From Pseudomonadota bacterium (GTDB lineage: Bacteria; Pseudomonadota; Gammaproteobacteria; Steroidobacterales; Steroidobacteraceae), in the NCBI GenBank assembly GCA_003242685.1, contig QGVD01000023.1:1-45186 (forward strand): 45,186 nucleotides of DNA. Reading direction: 5' to 3'. The translations under genes were made by a program, and so were the position numbers. Of this stretch, positions 1 through 7,657 are shown in pieces. The notes below the pieces were generated by a model. It was not told where the DNA came from. It did no database searches and saw nothing but the letters and a program-made list of their open reading frames with translations. The number at the start of each line of letters is the position of its first letter. Within the stretch, counting starts at the first letter, position 1.

Positions 1-2
1 GC

Positions 3-314
3 GGTTTCGAGGCGACGACCACGGTGCCGGAAGGCGGCCGGATCGGCTTCGCGATGCTCACGCGTGCCGGCATCGAGCTCAGGTATCAGTCGGTCGCGAG
101 CGTCGCGCGCGATGTTCCGGCCGTGCCCGAGCGCTGCGAGGGCCCGTGGCGAACCGCGGTGTGCATCGAGGTGGACGACATAGAGTCCGCGGCGAGCAAT
201 CTCTCGGGCGTCGACACCGTCGTGCCGCGGCGGCAGACCTTCTACGGCACGCAGGAGATCATCGTCCGTGATCCGGCCGGGAACGTCGTGAGTTTCGCCC
301 AGTTCCTGCCCTAG
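3..314 (+). CDS. VOC (glyoxalase/bleomycin-resistance fold) family protein, C-terminal part
   Basis: The reading frame is open from the window edge, so this is the last 103 codons of a gene that begins upstream. The residues show one beta-alpha-beta-beta-beta module of the vicinal oxygen chelate fold: a strand with an AMLTRAG-like turn, then CIEVDD, then a C-terminal metal-side strand reading EIIVRDPAGNVVSFAQF. That ending (DPxGNxxxF) is the usual close of glyoxalase-like and dioxygenase-like VOC proteins, and the Glu of the EIIVRDP strand would be a metal ligand. Substrate cannot be told. It converges with the rhomboid gene, with an AT-rich hairpin between them. Confidence 0.75.
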   Translation, partial: GFEATTTVPEGGRIGFAMLTRAGIELRYQSVASVARDVPAVPERCEGPWRTAVCIEVDDIESAASNLSGVDTVVPRRQTFYGTQEIIVRDPAGNVVSFAQFLP

Positions 315-340
315 AAATGTCTTTTTTGTCAGTAAGTTGT

Positions 341-363
341 AAACACTTTCTAATGTGTTTTTC
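341..363 (+). terminator. AT-rich hairpin with T-run
   Basis: AAACAC at 341-346 pairs with GTGTTT at 355-360, followed by further T residues to 362. It lies in a conspicuously AT-rich 60-base gap between the convergent VOC and rhomboid genes. The short stem makes it a modest candidate for the terminator of the VOC gene. Confidence 0.4.
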
Positions 364-383
364 AGGTCGCGGGATCGTGTGGC

Positions 384-980
384 TCACCAGGGGCCGCGCC
401 TGCGCGGCCTGCGGCTGCGCCAGTAGAGGATCACGAGCGCACCTCCGGCCATGCCCCCGAGATGCGCGAAGTGCGCGACCCCGGCCTGCGTGCCCGTCAC
501 TCCCAGCACGAGCTCGAGCACTCCGTAGAGCGTGACGAACAGCCACGCCGGCATGGGAATCGGCGGGAAGAGCAGCGTGATGCGCTGGTGCGGGAAGTGG
601 ATCGCGAAGGCGAGCAGCAGCCCGAACACACCTCCCGATGCGCCCACGGTCGGGTAGATCGAATGCGTCGCGGCGGTCACCGCGAGCTGCGCAGCGGCTG
701 CGGCGAGCACGGAAGCCATGTAGTAGACGATGAAGCGCCGGCTGCCCCAGTAGTCCTCGAGCTCCCGCCCGAACATGAAGAGCGCGAGCATGTTGAAGAA
801 CAGGTGCACGAGGCTGCCGTGCAGGAACGCGTAGGTCACGACCTGCCAGGGCGCGAAGTAGGGCCCGAGCGGCCACAGCGCGAAAGGGATCAGCAGTCCC
901 GGCAGGAACGACTGCAGCAGGAAGACCGCGGCGTTGGCAAGGATGAGCGCCCGGGTGACGGGCGGGAGCAAGGCGAACAT
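384..980 (-). CDS. Rhomboid family intramembrane serine protease
   Basis: Predicted six-helix integral membrane protease of 198 residues, close to the minimal bacterial rhomboid core. The catalytic serine is S115 in GASGG and the catalytic histidine is H173 in AHFAHLGG on the last helix. The H59-x3-N63 motif (HLFFN) that forms the oxyanion region in GlpG-type enzymes is present. Hydrophobic helices lie around 8-30, 50-72, 84-103, 112-130, 143-160 and 168-186, and the tail is Arg-rich (RSRRPRRR), consistent with a cytoplasmic end. Substrates are unknown. It is divergent from the phosphotransferase gene across a 125-base gap, and nothing in the context ties it to the catabolic genes. Confidence 0.93.
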   Translation of the reverse strand: MFALLPPVTRALILANAAVFLLQSFLPGLLIPFALWPLGPYFAPWQVVTYAFLHGSLVHLFFNMLALFMFGRELEDYWGSRRFIVYYMASVLAAAAAQLAVTAATHSIYPTVGASGGVFGLLLAFAIHFPHQRITLLFPPIPMPAWLFVTLYGVLELVLGVTGTQAGVAHFAHLGGMAGGALVILYWRSRRPRRRGPW

Positions 981-1105
981 CGGACAGAGTGTAGCGCCAA
1001 ATCCGCTCCCGGCCGATTTCCGCCCGTCGCGCGGGGGCGGGCCGCGCCGCGCACGGCTCGAACCGCACGCGCGCCCGACATCTGCGTTACCCTTCGCGCG
1101 AGGTC

Positions 1106-2176
1106 ATGAGCACCGACACCACGGGCGAATCCTCCACGACGCCGATGCGGCCCGGCATGGAGCTCGACGTCGGCCGCCTCGACGCGTTCCTTCGCGAGCA
1201 CGTCGCGGGTTACCGTGGTCCGCTCGAAGTGCGGCAGTTCAAGGGCGGACAGTCGAATCCCACGTACCTGCTCCTGACGCCGGAGCGCCGCTACGTACTG
1301 CGGCGCAAGCCGCCGGGGCGCCTGCTGGCCTCGGCGCACGCGGTGGATCGCGAATACCGCGTGATGACGGCGCTCGCCGCGCACACCGAAGTGCCGGTGG
1401 CGCGAACGCTCGCGCTCTGCACGGACGACTCGGTGCTCGGCACGTGGTTCTACGTGATGGAGCACGTCGAGGGACGGATCTTCTGGGACCCTTCGCTGCC
1501 CGACGTTCCTGCCGCCGAACGGGCGCTGTATTTCGATGCGCTGAATTCGGCGCTCGCCGCCCTCCACCGGGTCGATCCCGAACGAGCGGGGCTTTCGGAC
1601 TTCGGACCTTCGGGCGGCTATCTCGCGCGGCAGATCGCACGCTGGTCGAAACAGTACGCCGAGGACGAGGCTGCCGGACGGATCCCGGCGATGGAGCGGC
1701 TCATCGAGTGGCTACCGGTGCATCTGCCGCGCGAGCAGGCCGTGACGATCACGCACGGCGATTTCCGCTTCGACAACGTCATCTTCGATCCCCGGGAACC
1801 GCGCGTCCGCGCGATTCTCGACTGGGAGCTTTCCACGCTCGGCGATCCGCTCGCCGATTTTGCCTACCACCTCCTCATGTACCGCCTGCCGACGCTCACC
1901 AGGCCCACGCTGCGCGACCGCGATCTCGCGACGCTCGGAATTCCATCCGAGTCGGAATATGTCGCGCAATACTGCCGCCGCACGGGGCGCGATGGCATAC
2001 CCGATCTCGATTACTACCTGGCGTTCTGCATGTTCCGGCTCGCCGGCATCTTTCACGGCATCCGCGGGCGCGTCGCGCGGGGCAACGCCGTGAGCGCTCA
2101 GGCCCGCGAGTACGCGCGCCTCGCGGACACCGTCGCAGAGGCAGCCTGGGCGCAGGCGCAGCGCGCCGGCGCATAG
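1106..2176 (+). CDS. Phosphotransferase family protein (APH/ACAD10-11 N-domain-like kinase fold)
   Basis: A 356-residue protein of the aminoglycoside-phosphotransferase fold. The catalytic loop HGDFRFDN gives H217, D219 and N224, and the metal-binding DFG equivalent is D239 in ILDWE. The nucleotide-binding N-lobe carries FKGGQSNPTYLL and YVLRRKPP. This version, with an N-terminal RFKGGQSNPT-type glycine loop and the DWE motif, is the one found as stand-alone partners of acyl-CoA dehydrogenases and as the N-terminal domain of eukaryotic ACAD10/11, where it phosphorylates 4-hydroxyacyl-CoAs. An antibiotic-resistance role is therefore less likely than a role in hydroxyacyl-CoA catabolism. Start chosen at the ATG that follows a GCGCGAGG-type ribosome site. 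It runs alone, 164 bases before cysD. Confidence 0.88.
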   Translation: MSTDTTGESSTTPMRPGMELDVGRLDAFLREHVAGYRGPLEVRQFKGGQSNPTYLLLTPERRYVLRRKPPGRLLASAHAVDREYRVMTALAAHTEVPVARTLALCTDDSVLGTWFYVMEHVEGRIFWDPSLPDVPAAERALYFDALNSALAALHRVDPERAGLSDFGPSGGYLARQIARWSKQYAEDEAAGRIPAMERLIEWLPVHLPREQAVTITHGDFRFDNVIFDPREPRVRAILDWELSTLGDPLADFAYHLLMYRLPTLTRPTLRDRDLATLGIPSESEYVAQYCRRTGRDGIPDLDYYLAFCMFRLAGIFHGIRGRVARGNAVSAQAREYARLADTVAEAAWAQAQRAGA

Positions 2177-2294
2177 ACCACACCTGCCCCGGAATCTCTG
2201 GCACGAAACGTGCTGCTGCGCTGCTCCAGCTTGCCGCAGCCTCGGAGGAGCGCGGCGGCTCGATAGAACGAACCGTGCTGGATCGCAAACGAAA

Positions 2295-2325
2295 GGCTAT
2301 AGCCGGCACTTTCCCGTTCGGGGAA
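2295..2325. promoter_or_regulatory. Two inverted repeats upstream of cysD
   Basis: GGCTATAGCC at 2295-2304 is a perfect 10-base palindrome, and TTCCC-gttcg-GGGAA at 2311-2325 is a second inverted repeat, ending 15 bases before the cysD start. They may be an operator or part of the promoter of the sulfate-activation operon. No -35/-10 pair can be assigned with confidence. Confidence 0.35.
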
Positions 2326-2340
2326 CATTCGCGGCCACCT

Positions 2341-3255
2341 ATGACCATTGACACGATAAGACTGACGCACCTGCAGCGGCTGGAGGCCGAGAGCATCCAC
2401 ATCATGCGGGAGGTCGTGGCCGAATGTGAGCGACCGGTGATGCTCTATTCCATCGGCAAGGACAGCTCCGTGATGCTGCACCTGGCGATGAAGGCCTTCT
2501 ATCCGGCCAGGCCGCCATTCCCGCTGCTGCACGTCGATACGACGTGGAAGTTCCGCGAAATGATCGAGTTCCGCGACCGCATGGCCGCCGAGCTCGGCAT
2601 GGAGCTCATCGTGCACGTCAATCGTGAAGGTCTGGAGCGCGGCATCAATCCCTTCGATCACGGCTCCGCCGTATATACGGACGTGATGAAGACGCAGGCG
2701 CTCAAGCAGGCGCTCGACAAGTACGGCTTCGACGCCGCCTTCGGCGGCGCCCGGCGCGACGAGGAGAAGTCTCGCGCCAAGGAGCGCGTGTTCTCGTTCC
2801 GCAGCGCTCAGCATCGGTGGGATCCGAAGCGCCAGCGGCCCGAGCTCTGGCGCATCTACAACGCGCGCAAGAACCGCGGCGAGAGCATCCGTGTCTTCCC
2901 GCTCTCGAACTGGACCGAGCTCGACATCTGGCAGTACATCTATCTCGAGAAGATTCCCATCGTGCCGCTCTACTTCGCGAAGCCCCGCCCGGTCGTGCGG
3001 CGCGACGGCGTGCTCATCATGGTGGACGACGAGCGCCTGCCGCTGCGGCCCGGCGAGCGCCCCGAGATGAAGTGGGTGCGCTTCCGCACGCTCGGCTGCT
3101 ATCCGCTCACGGGTGCGATCGAGAGCCGCGCGGATACGCTCCCGGCCATCATCCAGGAGATGCTGCTCACGACGAGCTCCGAGCGCCAGGGCCGCGTCAT
3201 CGATCACGACGCCGCGGCCTCCATGGAGAAGAAGAAGCAGGAAGGGTACTTCTGA
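2341..3255 (+). CDS. cysD: Sulfate adenylyltransferase subunit 2
   Basis: Small catalytic subunit of ATP sulfurylase, making adenosine 5'-phosphosulfate (APS) from ATP and sulfate, driven by the CysN GTPase. At 304 residues it is the normal CysD length. The start ATG opens with MTIDTIRLTHLQRLEAES, which matches family N-termini; the frame is open far upstream but that extension is unlike CysD and is discarded. The PP-loop nucleotide-binding motif reads YSIGKDSSVMLHL near residue 37, followed by HVDTTWKF, FGGARRDEEKSRAKER and a C-terminal ERQGR...DxDxxxSMEKKKQEGYF. Its TGA overlaps the ATG of cysNC by one base, so the two are translationally coupled. Confidence 0.97.
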   Translation: MTIDTIRLTHLQRLEAESIHIMREVVAECERPVMLYSIGKDSSVMLHLAMKAFYPARPPFPLLHVDTTWKFREMIEFRDRMAAELGMELIVHVNREGLERGINPFDHGSAVYTDVMKTQALKQALDKYGFDAAFGGARRDEEKSRAKERVFSFRSAQHRWDPKRQRPELWRIYNARKNRGESIRVFPLSNWTELDIWQYIYLEKIPIVPLYFAKPRPVVRRDGVLIMVDDERLPLRPGERPEMKWVRFRTLGCYPLTGAIESRADTLPAIIQEMLLTTSSERQGRVIDHDAAASMEKKKQEGYF

Positions 3256-5165
3256 TGGCGCACAAGTCCGAGCTCATCGCCACCGACATCGACGCGTACC
3301 TGCGCGCCCACGAGCACAAGGGCCTGCTGCGCTTCATCACCTGCGGCTCCGTGGACGACGGCAAGTCGACGCTCATCGGCCGGCTCCTGTACGAATCCAA
3401 GCTCCTGTTCGAGGACCACCTCGCCGCGCTCGAGGCGGACTCGAAGCGCATCGGCACGCAGAACGGCGAGCTCGATTTCGCGCTGCTCGTCGACGGCCTC
3501 GCGGCCGAGCGCGAGCAGGGCATCACCATCGACGTCGCGTACCGTTTCTTCTCGACGGACCGGCGCAAGTTCATCGTCGCCGACACGCCGGGCCACGAGC
3601 AGTACACGCGCAACATGGTGACGGGCGCCTCGACGGCGGACGCCGCGGTGATCCTCGTCGACGCGCGCAAGGGCGTGCTCACTCAGACACGCCGGCACAG
3701 CTACATCGTCTCGCTCCTCGGCATCCGGCACCTGGTGCTCGCGATCAACAAGATGGACCTCGTCGGCTACTCCGAGGACATCTACCGCACCATCGTGCAG
3801 GAGTACCGCGACTTCGCGGCGCAGATCGGCCTCACCGACGTCACGCCCATCCCGCTCTCGGCTCTGCGTGGCGACAACGTCCTCGAGCCGAGCGCCAACA
3901 TGCCCTGGTATCGGGGTCCGACGCTCATGCAGTACCTGGAGACGGTCGAGATCGAGGACGACCTGCAGCATCGTCCGTTCCGTCTTCCGGTGCAGTGGGT
4001 GAACCGGCCCAATCAGGACTTCCGCGGTTTCGCGGGCATGATCGCGAGCGGAATCGTCCGGCCGGGCGATCGCGTGCGCGCGCTGCCATCGGGGCGCGAG
4101 AGCCGCGTCGCGCGCATCGTCACGCGCGACGGCGATCTGGACGTCGCGGTAGCCGGCCAGTCGGTGATCGTCACGCTCACCGACGAGATCGACGTGAGCC
4201 GCGGCGACGTTCTCGCGGCGGCCGACTCGCCTCCGGGCGTGGCGGACCAGTTCCAGGCCACCATCATCTGGATGCACGAGGAGCCGATGCTCCCCGGGCG
4301 CCCGTATCTCATCAAGCTCGGCCCCTGCACGGTCACGGGCACGATCACGGCTCCGCGCTACAAGGTGAACGTCAACACGCTCGAGCACCTCGCGGCGCGC
4401 CAGCTCGAGCTCAACGAGATCGGCGTGTGCAACGTGAGCCTCGACCGGCCCGTCCCCTTCGATCCCTACAACGAGATCCGAGAGATGGGCGGCTTCGTGC
4501 TCATCGACAAGCTGTCGAACGACACGGTCGGCGCGGGGCTGCTGCACTTCGCGCTGCGCCGCGCGCAGAACATCCACTGGCAGGCGCTCGACGTGAACAA
4601 GGCCGCGCGTTCCTCGATCAAGGGACAGAAGGCCTGCATTCTGTGGTTCACGGGTCTCTCGGGCGCGGGCAAGTCGACGATCGCGAACCTCGTCGAGAAG
4701 CGCCTGCACGCGCTCGGCCGTCACACCTATCTGCTGGACGGCGACAACGTGCGCCACGGCCTCAACCGCGATCTCGGCTTCACCGACGCGGACCGCGTCG
4801 AGAACATCCGGCGCGTGGCCGAGGTCGCCAAGCTCATGGTCGATGCGGGGCTCATCGTGCTCGTGTCCTTCATTTCGCCGTTCCGCGCCGAGCGACGCAT
4901 GGCGCGCAGCCTCGTCGAAGAGGGCGAGTTCTTCGAGATCTTCGTCGATACGCCGATCGAGCTGGCCGAGAAGCGCGACCCGAAGGGTCTCTACCGCAAG
5001 GCGCGCCGCGGCGAGCTCAGGAACTTCACGGGCATCGATTCACCTTACGAGCGTCCGGAGCATCCCGAGATCCACATCGACACCACGCGCACGAGCCCCG
5101 ACGAGGCGGCCGAGATGATCCTGGCGCGGCTCGAGCGCGACGGGGTGCTCGGAGCGTGGTTCTAG
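3255..5165 (+). CDS. cysNC: Bifunctional sulfate adenylyltransferase subunit 1 / adenylylsulfate kinase
   Basis: A 636-residue fusion. The N-terminal GTPase (CysN) has the P-loop GSVDDGKST at 31-39, the switch motif DTPGHEQYTRNM and the guanine motif NKMD, followed by EF-Tu-like beta-barrel domains to about residue 440. The C-terminal APS kinase (CysC) has a second P-loop GLSGAGKS at about 467-474, DGDNVRHGLN, FISPFRAERR, and FTGIDSPYERPEHPE near the end. Together with CysD it makes APS and then PAPS. No PAPS reductase or sulfite reductase follows, so in this window the operon only activates sulfate; PAPS could serve assimilation with genes elsewhere or sulfotransfer. A 20-base palindrome sits 14 bases after its stop codon. 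Confidence 0.97.
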   Translation: MAHKSELIATDIDAYLRAHEHKGLLRFITCGSVDDGKSTLIGRLLYESKLLFEDHLAALEADSKRIGTQNGELDFALLVDGLAAEREQGITIDVAYRFFSTDRRKFIVADTPGHEQYTRNMVTGASTADAAVILVDARKGVLTQTRRHSYIVSLLGIRHLVLAINKMDLVGYSEDIYRTIVQEYRDFAAQIGLTDVTPIPLSALRGDNVLEPSANMPWYRGPTLMQYLETVEIEDDLQHRPFRLPVQWVNRPNQDFRGFAGMIASGIVRPGDRVRALPSGRESRVARIVTRDGDLDVAVAGQSVIVTLTDEIDVSRGDVLAAADSPPGVADQFQATIIWMHEEPMLPGRPYLIKLGPCTVTGTITAPRYKVNVNTLEHLAARQLELNEIGVCNVSLDRPVPFDPYNEIREMGGFVLIDKLSNDTVGAGLLHFALRRAQNIHWQALDVNKAARSSIKGQKACILWFTGLSGAGKSTIANLVEKRLHALGRHTYLLDGDNVRHGLNRDLGFTDADRVENIRRVAEVAKLMVDAGLIVLVSFISPFRAERRMARSLVEEGEFFEIFVDTPIELAEKRDPKGLYRKARRGELRNFTGIDSPYERPEHPEIHIDTTRTSPDEAAEMILARLERDGVLGAWF

Positions 5166-5178
5166 CGGTATGAAGACG

Positions 5179-5198
5179 CCGCGCCGACGTCGGCGCGG
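5179..5198. promoter_or_regulatory. Perfect 20-base palindrome before the PcaD-like gene
   Basis: CCGCGCCGAC-GTCGGCGCGG is a perfect two-fold palindrome in the 50-base gap between cysNC and the hydrolase gene, 17 bases before the preferred start codon. It could be a dimeric regulator site, or in RNA a strong hairpin (terminator or processing element) right ahead of the ribosome site. Confidence 0.5.
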
Positions 5199-5215
5199 AG
5201 GGGCAGAAGGTGGAA

Positions 5216-5992
5216 ATGGATCGTCTCGAGGTCGCAGACGGCACACGGATTGCCTGTCGCTGGGACGGCGACGCGTCCGCCCCGGTGCTCGTGCTCGCTC
5301 ATGCGCTCGGTACGCATCACGGGATGTGGGACCCGCAGATTCCGGAGCTCGCCGCGCATTTCCGGGTGCTGCGCTTCGACGCGCGAGGGCACGGCGCTTC
5401 GGACGTGCCTGCCGGTCCTTATGACCTCGCCACGCTCGGGCGCGACGTGCTCGGGCTGCTCGATGGGCTCGGCGTGAGCCGGGCGAGCTTCGTGGGACTT
5501 TCCATGGGCGGCATGATCGGCATGTGGGTCGCCGCGAACGCGCCGGAGCGCCTGGAGCGGCTCGTTCTCGCCAGCACGTCCGCGCACATGGGCGGCGTGC
5601 CACAGTGGAACCAGCGGATCGAGACGGTGCTGCGCGACGGGATGCCGGCCCTGACGGAGGGCATTCTGGAGCGCTGGTTCACGCCCGGTTTCCGCACGGC
5701 GCACCCGGAGGAGGTGGAGCGGATCCGCGCGATGCTCCTCTCGTGCCCGCGTGAAGGCTACGCGGGCTGCGCTGCAGCGGTGCGCGACATGGACCTGCGC
5801 GACTCGCTCGCGCGCATCCGGGCTCCGACGCTCGTCCTGTACGGCCGGCACGATCCGTCCACGGGCGCGGAGCACGCCGAGCTCATTGCCCGGGCGACCG
5901 GTGCGCCGGTCGTCGCCCTCGAAGCCGCCCACCTCGCAAACGTCGAGGCCGAAGCGGATTTCACCGCGACGGTGCTCGACTTCCTCACCTGA
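5216..5992 (+). CDS. Alpha/beta hydrolase, 3-oxoadipate enol-lactonase-like
   Basis: Cytoplasmic alpha/beta-hydrolase of 258 residues, the usual size of PcaD, which hydrolyses 3-oxoadipate enol-lactone in the beta-ketoadipate pathway. Counting from the ATG at 5216, the nucleophile is S96 in GLSMGG, the acid D213 in YGRHDP and the base H239 in EAAHLANVE. The N-terminal HALGTHHGMWDPQ oxyanion loop and FDARGHGAS strand are typical of enol-lactonases. An in-frame GTG at 5210 is possible, but it lies inside the AGAAGG ribosome site that is well placed for the ATG. Other pca genes are absent, so the substrate could be another lactone or ester of an aromatic pathway. Confidence 0.85.
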   Translation: MDRLEVADGTRIACRWDGDASAPVLVLAHALGTHHGMWDPQIPELAAHFRVLRFDARGHGASDVPAGPYDLATLGRDVLGLLDGLGVSRASFVGLSMGGMIGMWVAANAPERLERLVLASTSAHMGGVPQWNQRIETVLRDGMPALTEGILERWFTPGFRTAHPEEVERIRAMLLSCPREGYAGCAAAVRDMDLRDSLARIRAPTLVLYGRHDPSTGAEHAELIARATGAPVVALEAAHLANVEAEADFTATVLDFLT

Positions 5993-6019
5993 TCCGTCTC
6001 CGGCTCCCTGCAGGAGGCC

Positions 6020-6051
6020 CCGGCGGCGGTGACCCTCCCGCCCGCCGCCGG
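6020..6051. terminator. GC-rich hairpin after the PcaD-like gene
   Basis: CCGGCGGCGG (6020-6029) pairs perfectly with CCGCCGCCGG (6042-6051) around a 12-base loop, 28 bases after the hydrolase stop codon. There is no T-run, so it may act with Rho or as an mRNA 3' stabiliser. Confidence 0.5.
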
Positions 6052-6155
6052 AGGCTGGACTTCCGACGCGGACTCCGCCGACACTCGCATGTTGGTTGAC
6101 CTCTGCAACGATCCGGGCGGGCGCACAGTGCCCCGCCTGCCTGATGGAGAAGACG

Positions 6156-7610
6156 ATGGAAGAAGTTCAACTGTTGATTGGGGACCGGGACACGCCGGCG
6201 AAGAAGTCCGCCACCTTCGAACGCCGCAACCCGGTGACGGGGGAAGTCGTCTCGCGTGCCGCGGCGGCGTCCGTCGAGGACGCGATCGCTGCGGTGGAAG
6301 CGGCCGAGAAGGCCTTTCCGGCCTGGTCCGCGCTCGGTCCGAACGCCCGGCGCGCCAAGCTCCTGAAGGCGGCGGACCTGCTCGAATCGCGCGCGGCGCA
6401 GTTCGCCACGCTGGTGACGGCCGAGACGGGGGCGACGATCGGCTGGGGTCACTTCAACGTGCACTTCGCGGCGACCCTCCTGCGCGAGGCGGCGGCGATG
6501 ACCACGCAGATCATGGGCGAGGTCATCCCTTCCGACGTGCCGGGACTTTTCTCCATGGCGATCCGCCAGCCCGTCGGGGTGGTGCTCGGCATTGCGCCGT
6601 GGAACGCGCCGGTGATTCTCGGCGTGCGGGCGATCGCGATGCCGCTCGCCTGCGGTAACACCGTGATCCTCAAGTCCTCGGAGGTCTGCCCGGCCACGCA
6701 CCGGCTGATCGGGAGCGTGTTCAAGGAAGCGGGCCTCGGAGAGGGCGTGGTGAACGTCGTCAGCCACGACCCGAAGGACGCGAGCGAGGTGGTCGAGGCG
6801 ATGATCGCCCACCCGGCGGTGCGGCGCGTGAACTTCACGGGCTCGTCGCGCGTGGGGCGGCTCATTGCGCAGACGGCGGCCAAGTACTTGAAGCCCGTGC
6901 TGCTCGAGCTCGGCGGCAAGGCGCCGCTCGTGGTGCTCGACGATGCGGACATCGACGCGGCGGTGAACGCCACGGTGTTCGGCGCCTTCATGCACCAGGG
7001 GCAGATCTGCATGTCCACCGAGCGGGTGATCGTCGACGAGAAGATCGCCGACGAGTTCGCGCAGAAGCTCGCGAAGCGTGTGGCTGCGCTCCCGGTGGGC
7101 GATCCCACGCAGCCCAACGTGGCGCTCGGTGCGGTCGTGGGCCGGCCGACGGTCGAGCGTGTCGAGCGCCTCATCAAGGACGCCGTCTCGAAGGGCGCGA
7201 AGGTGCTCTGCGGCGGGGAAAAGACCGACGGCACGATCATGAAGGGCATCGTGGTCGACCACGTGACGCCCGCGATGGAGCTGTGGCGCGAGGAGTCGTT
7301 CGGGCCGCAGGTGTCGATCACGCGCTTCAAGACGGTGGAGGAGGCCATCAAGCTCGCGAACGACACCGAGTACGGACTCTCGGCGGCGGTATTCGGCCGG
7401 GACGTCGTGCGGGCGCTCGAGGTGGCCAGGCGCATCGACTCGGGCATCTGCCACATCAACAGCCCGACGGTGCAGGACGAGGCGCAGATGCCGTTCGGCG
7501 GCGTGAAGGCCTCGGGCTACGGCCGCTTCGGCGGCAAGGCGGGCATCGCTGAGTTCACGGAGCTGCGCTGGATCACCATCCAGACCGGCGAGCGCCACTA
7601 TCCGATCTGA
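6156..7610 (+). CDS. NAD(P)-dependent aldehyde dehydrogenase, vanillin/salicylaldehyde dehydrogenase-like
   Basis: A 484-residue ALDH-superfamily enzyme that should oxidise an aromatic aldehyde to its acid. The catalytic cysteine is C285 in GQICMS and the general base is E251 in LELGGKAP. The cofactor loop FTGSSRVGR and the substrate-channel block WGHFNVHFAATLLREAA resemble salicylaldehyde (NahF/DoxF) and vanillin dehydrogenases more than GabD- or betaine-type enzymes. The ATG at 6156 is preferred because GGAG lies 6 bases upstream; in-frame starts at 6096 and 6144 exist, but the added residues look non-conserved. The gene has its own 163-base leader and ends in a hairpin shared with the convergent isomerase gene. 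Confidence 0.9.
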   Translation: MEEVQLLIGDRDTPAKKSATFERRNPVTGEVVSRAAAASVEDAIAAVEAAEKAFPAWSALGPNARRAKLLKAADLLESRAAQFATLVTAETGATIGWGHFNVHFAATLLREAAAMTTQIMGEVIPSDVPGLFSMAIRQPVGVVLGIAPWNAPVILGVRAIAMPLACGNTVILKSSEVCPATHRLIGSVFKEAGLGEGVVNVVSHDPKDASEVVEAMIAHPAVRRVNFTGSSRVGRLIAQTAAKYLKPVLLELGGKAPLVVLDDADIDAAVNATVFGAFMHQGQICMSTERVIVDEKIADEFAQKLAKRVAALPVGDPTQPNVALGAVVGRPTVERVERLIKDAVSKGAKVLCGGEKTDGTIMKGIVVDHVTPAMELWREESFGPQVSITRFKTVEEAIKLANDTEYGLSAAVFGRDVVRALEVARRIDSGICHINSPTVQDEAQMPFGGVKASGYGRFGGKAGIAEFTELRWITIQTGERHYPI

Positions 7611-7624
7611 CCGCGTGCAATAGG

Positions 7625-7657
7625 GCGGTGCGCCGGCGATTCAGGCCGGCGCACCGC
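7625..7657. terminator. Bidirectional terminator-like hairpin overlapping the isomerase 3' end
   Basis: GCGGTGCGCCGGC (7625-7637) pairs perfectly with GCCGGCGCACCGC (7645-7657), a 13-base stem with a 7-base loop. The right arm encodes the last codons of the minus-strand isomerase, and its stop codon (7641-7643) sits in the loop. Confidence 0.7.

Noticed and set aside
1106..2176. Aminoglycoside resistance gene
   Set aside because: The fold is shared, but the N-lobe and DWE motif are those of the ACAD-associated kinase group, and the setting is catabolic.
934..2340. In-frame upstream extension of cysD as a fusion protein
   Set aside because: It overlaps the phosphotransferase gene in another frame, is Arg/Ala-rich and unlike CysD; the ATG at 2341 gives a normal 304-residue protein.
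2817..3254. In-frame upstream extension of cysNC
   Set aside because: It lies entirely within cysD in another frame, and the family start is at 3255.
3204..4757. Long minus-strand open frame opposite cysNC
   Set aside because: Antisense shadow with no recognisable motif; CysNC motifs are complete on the plus strand.
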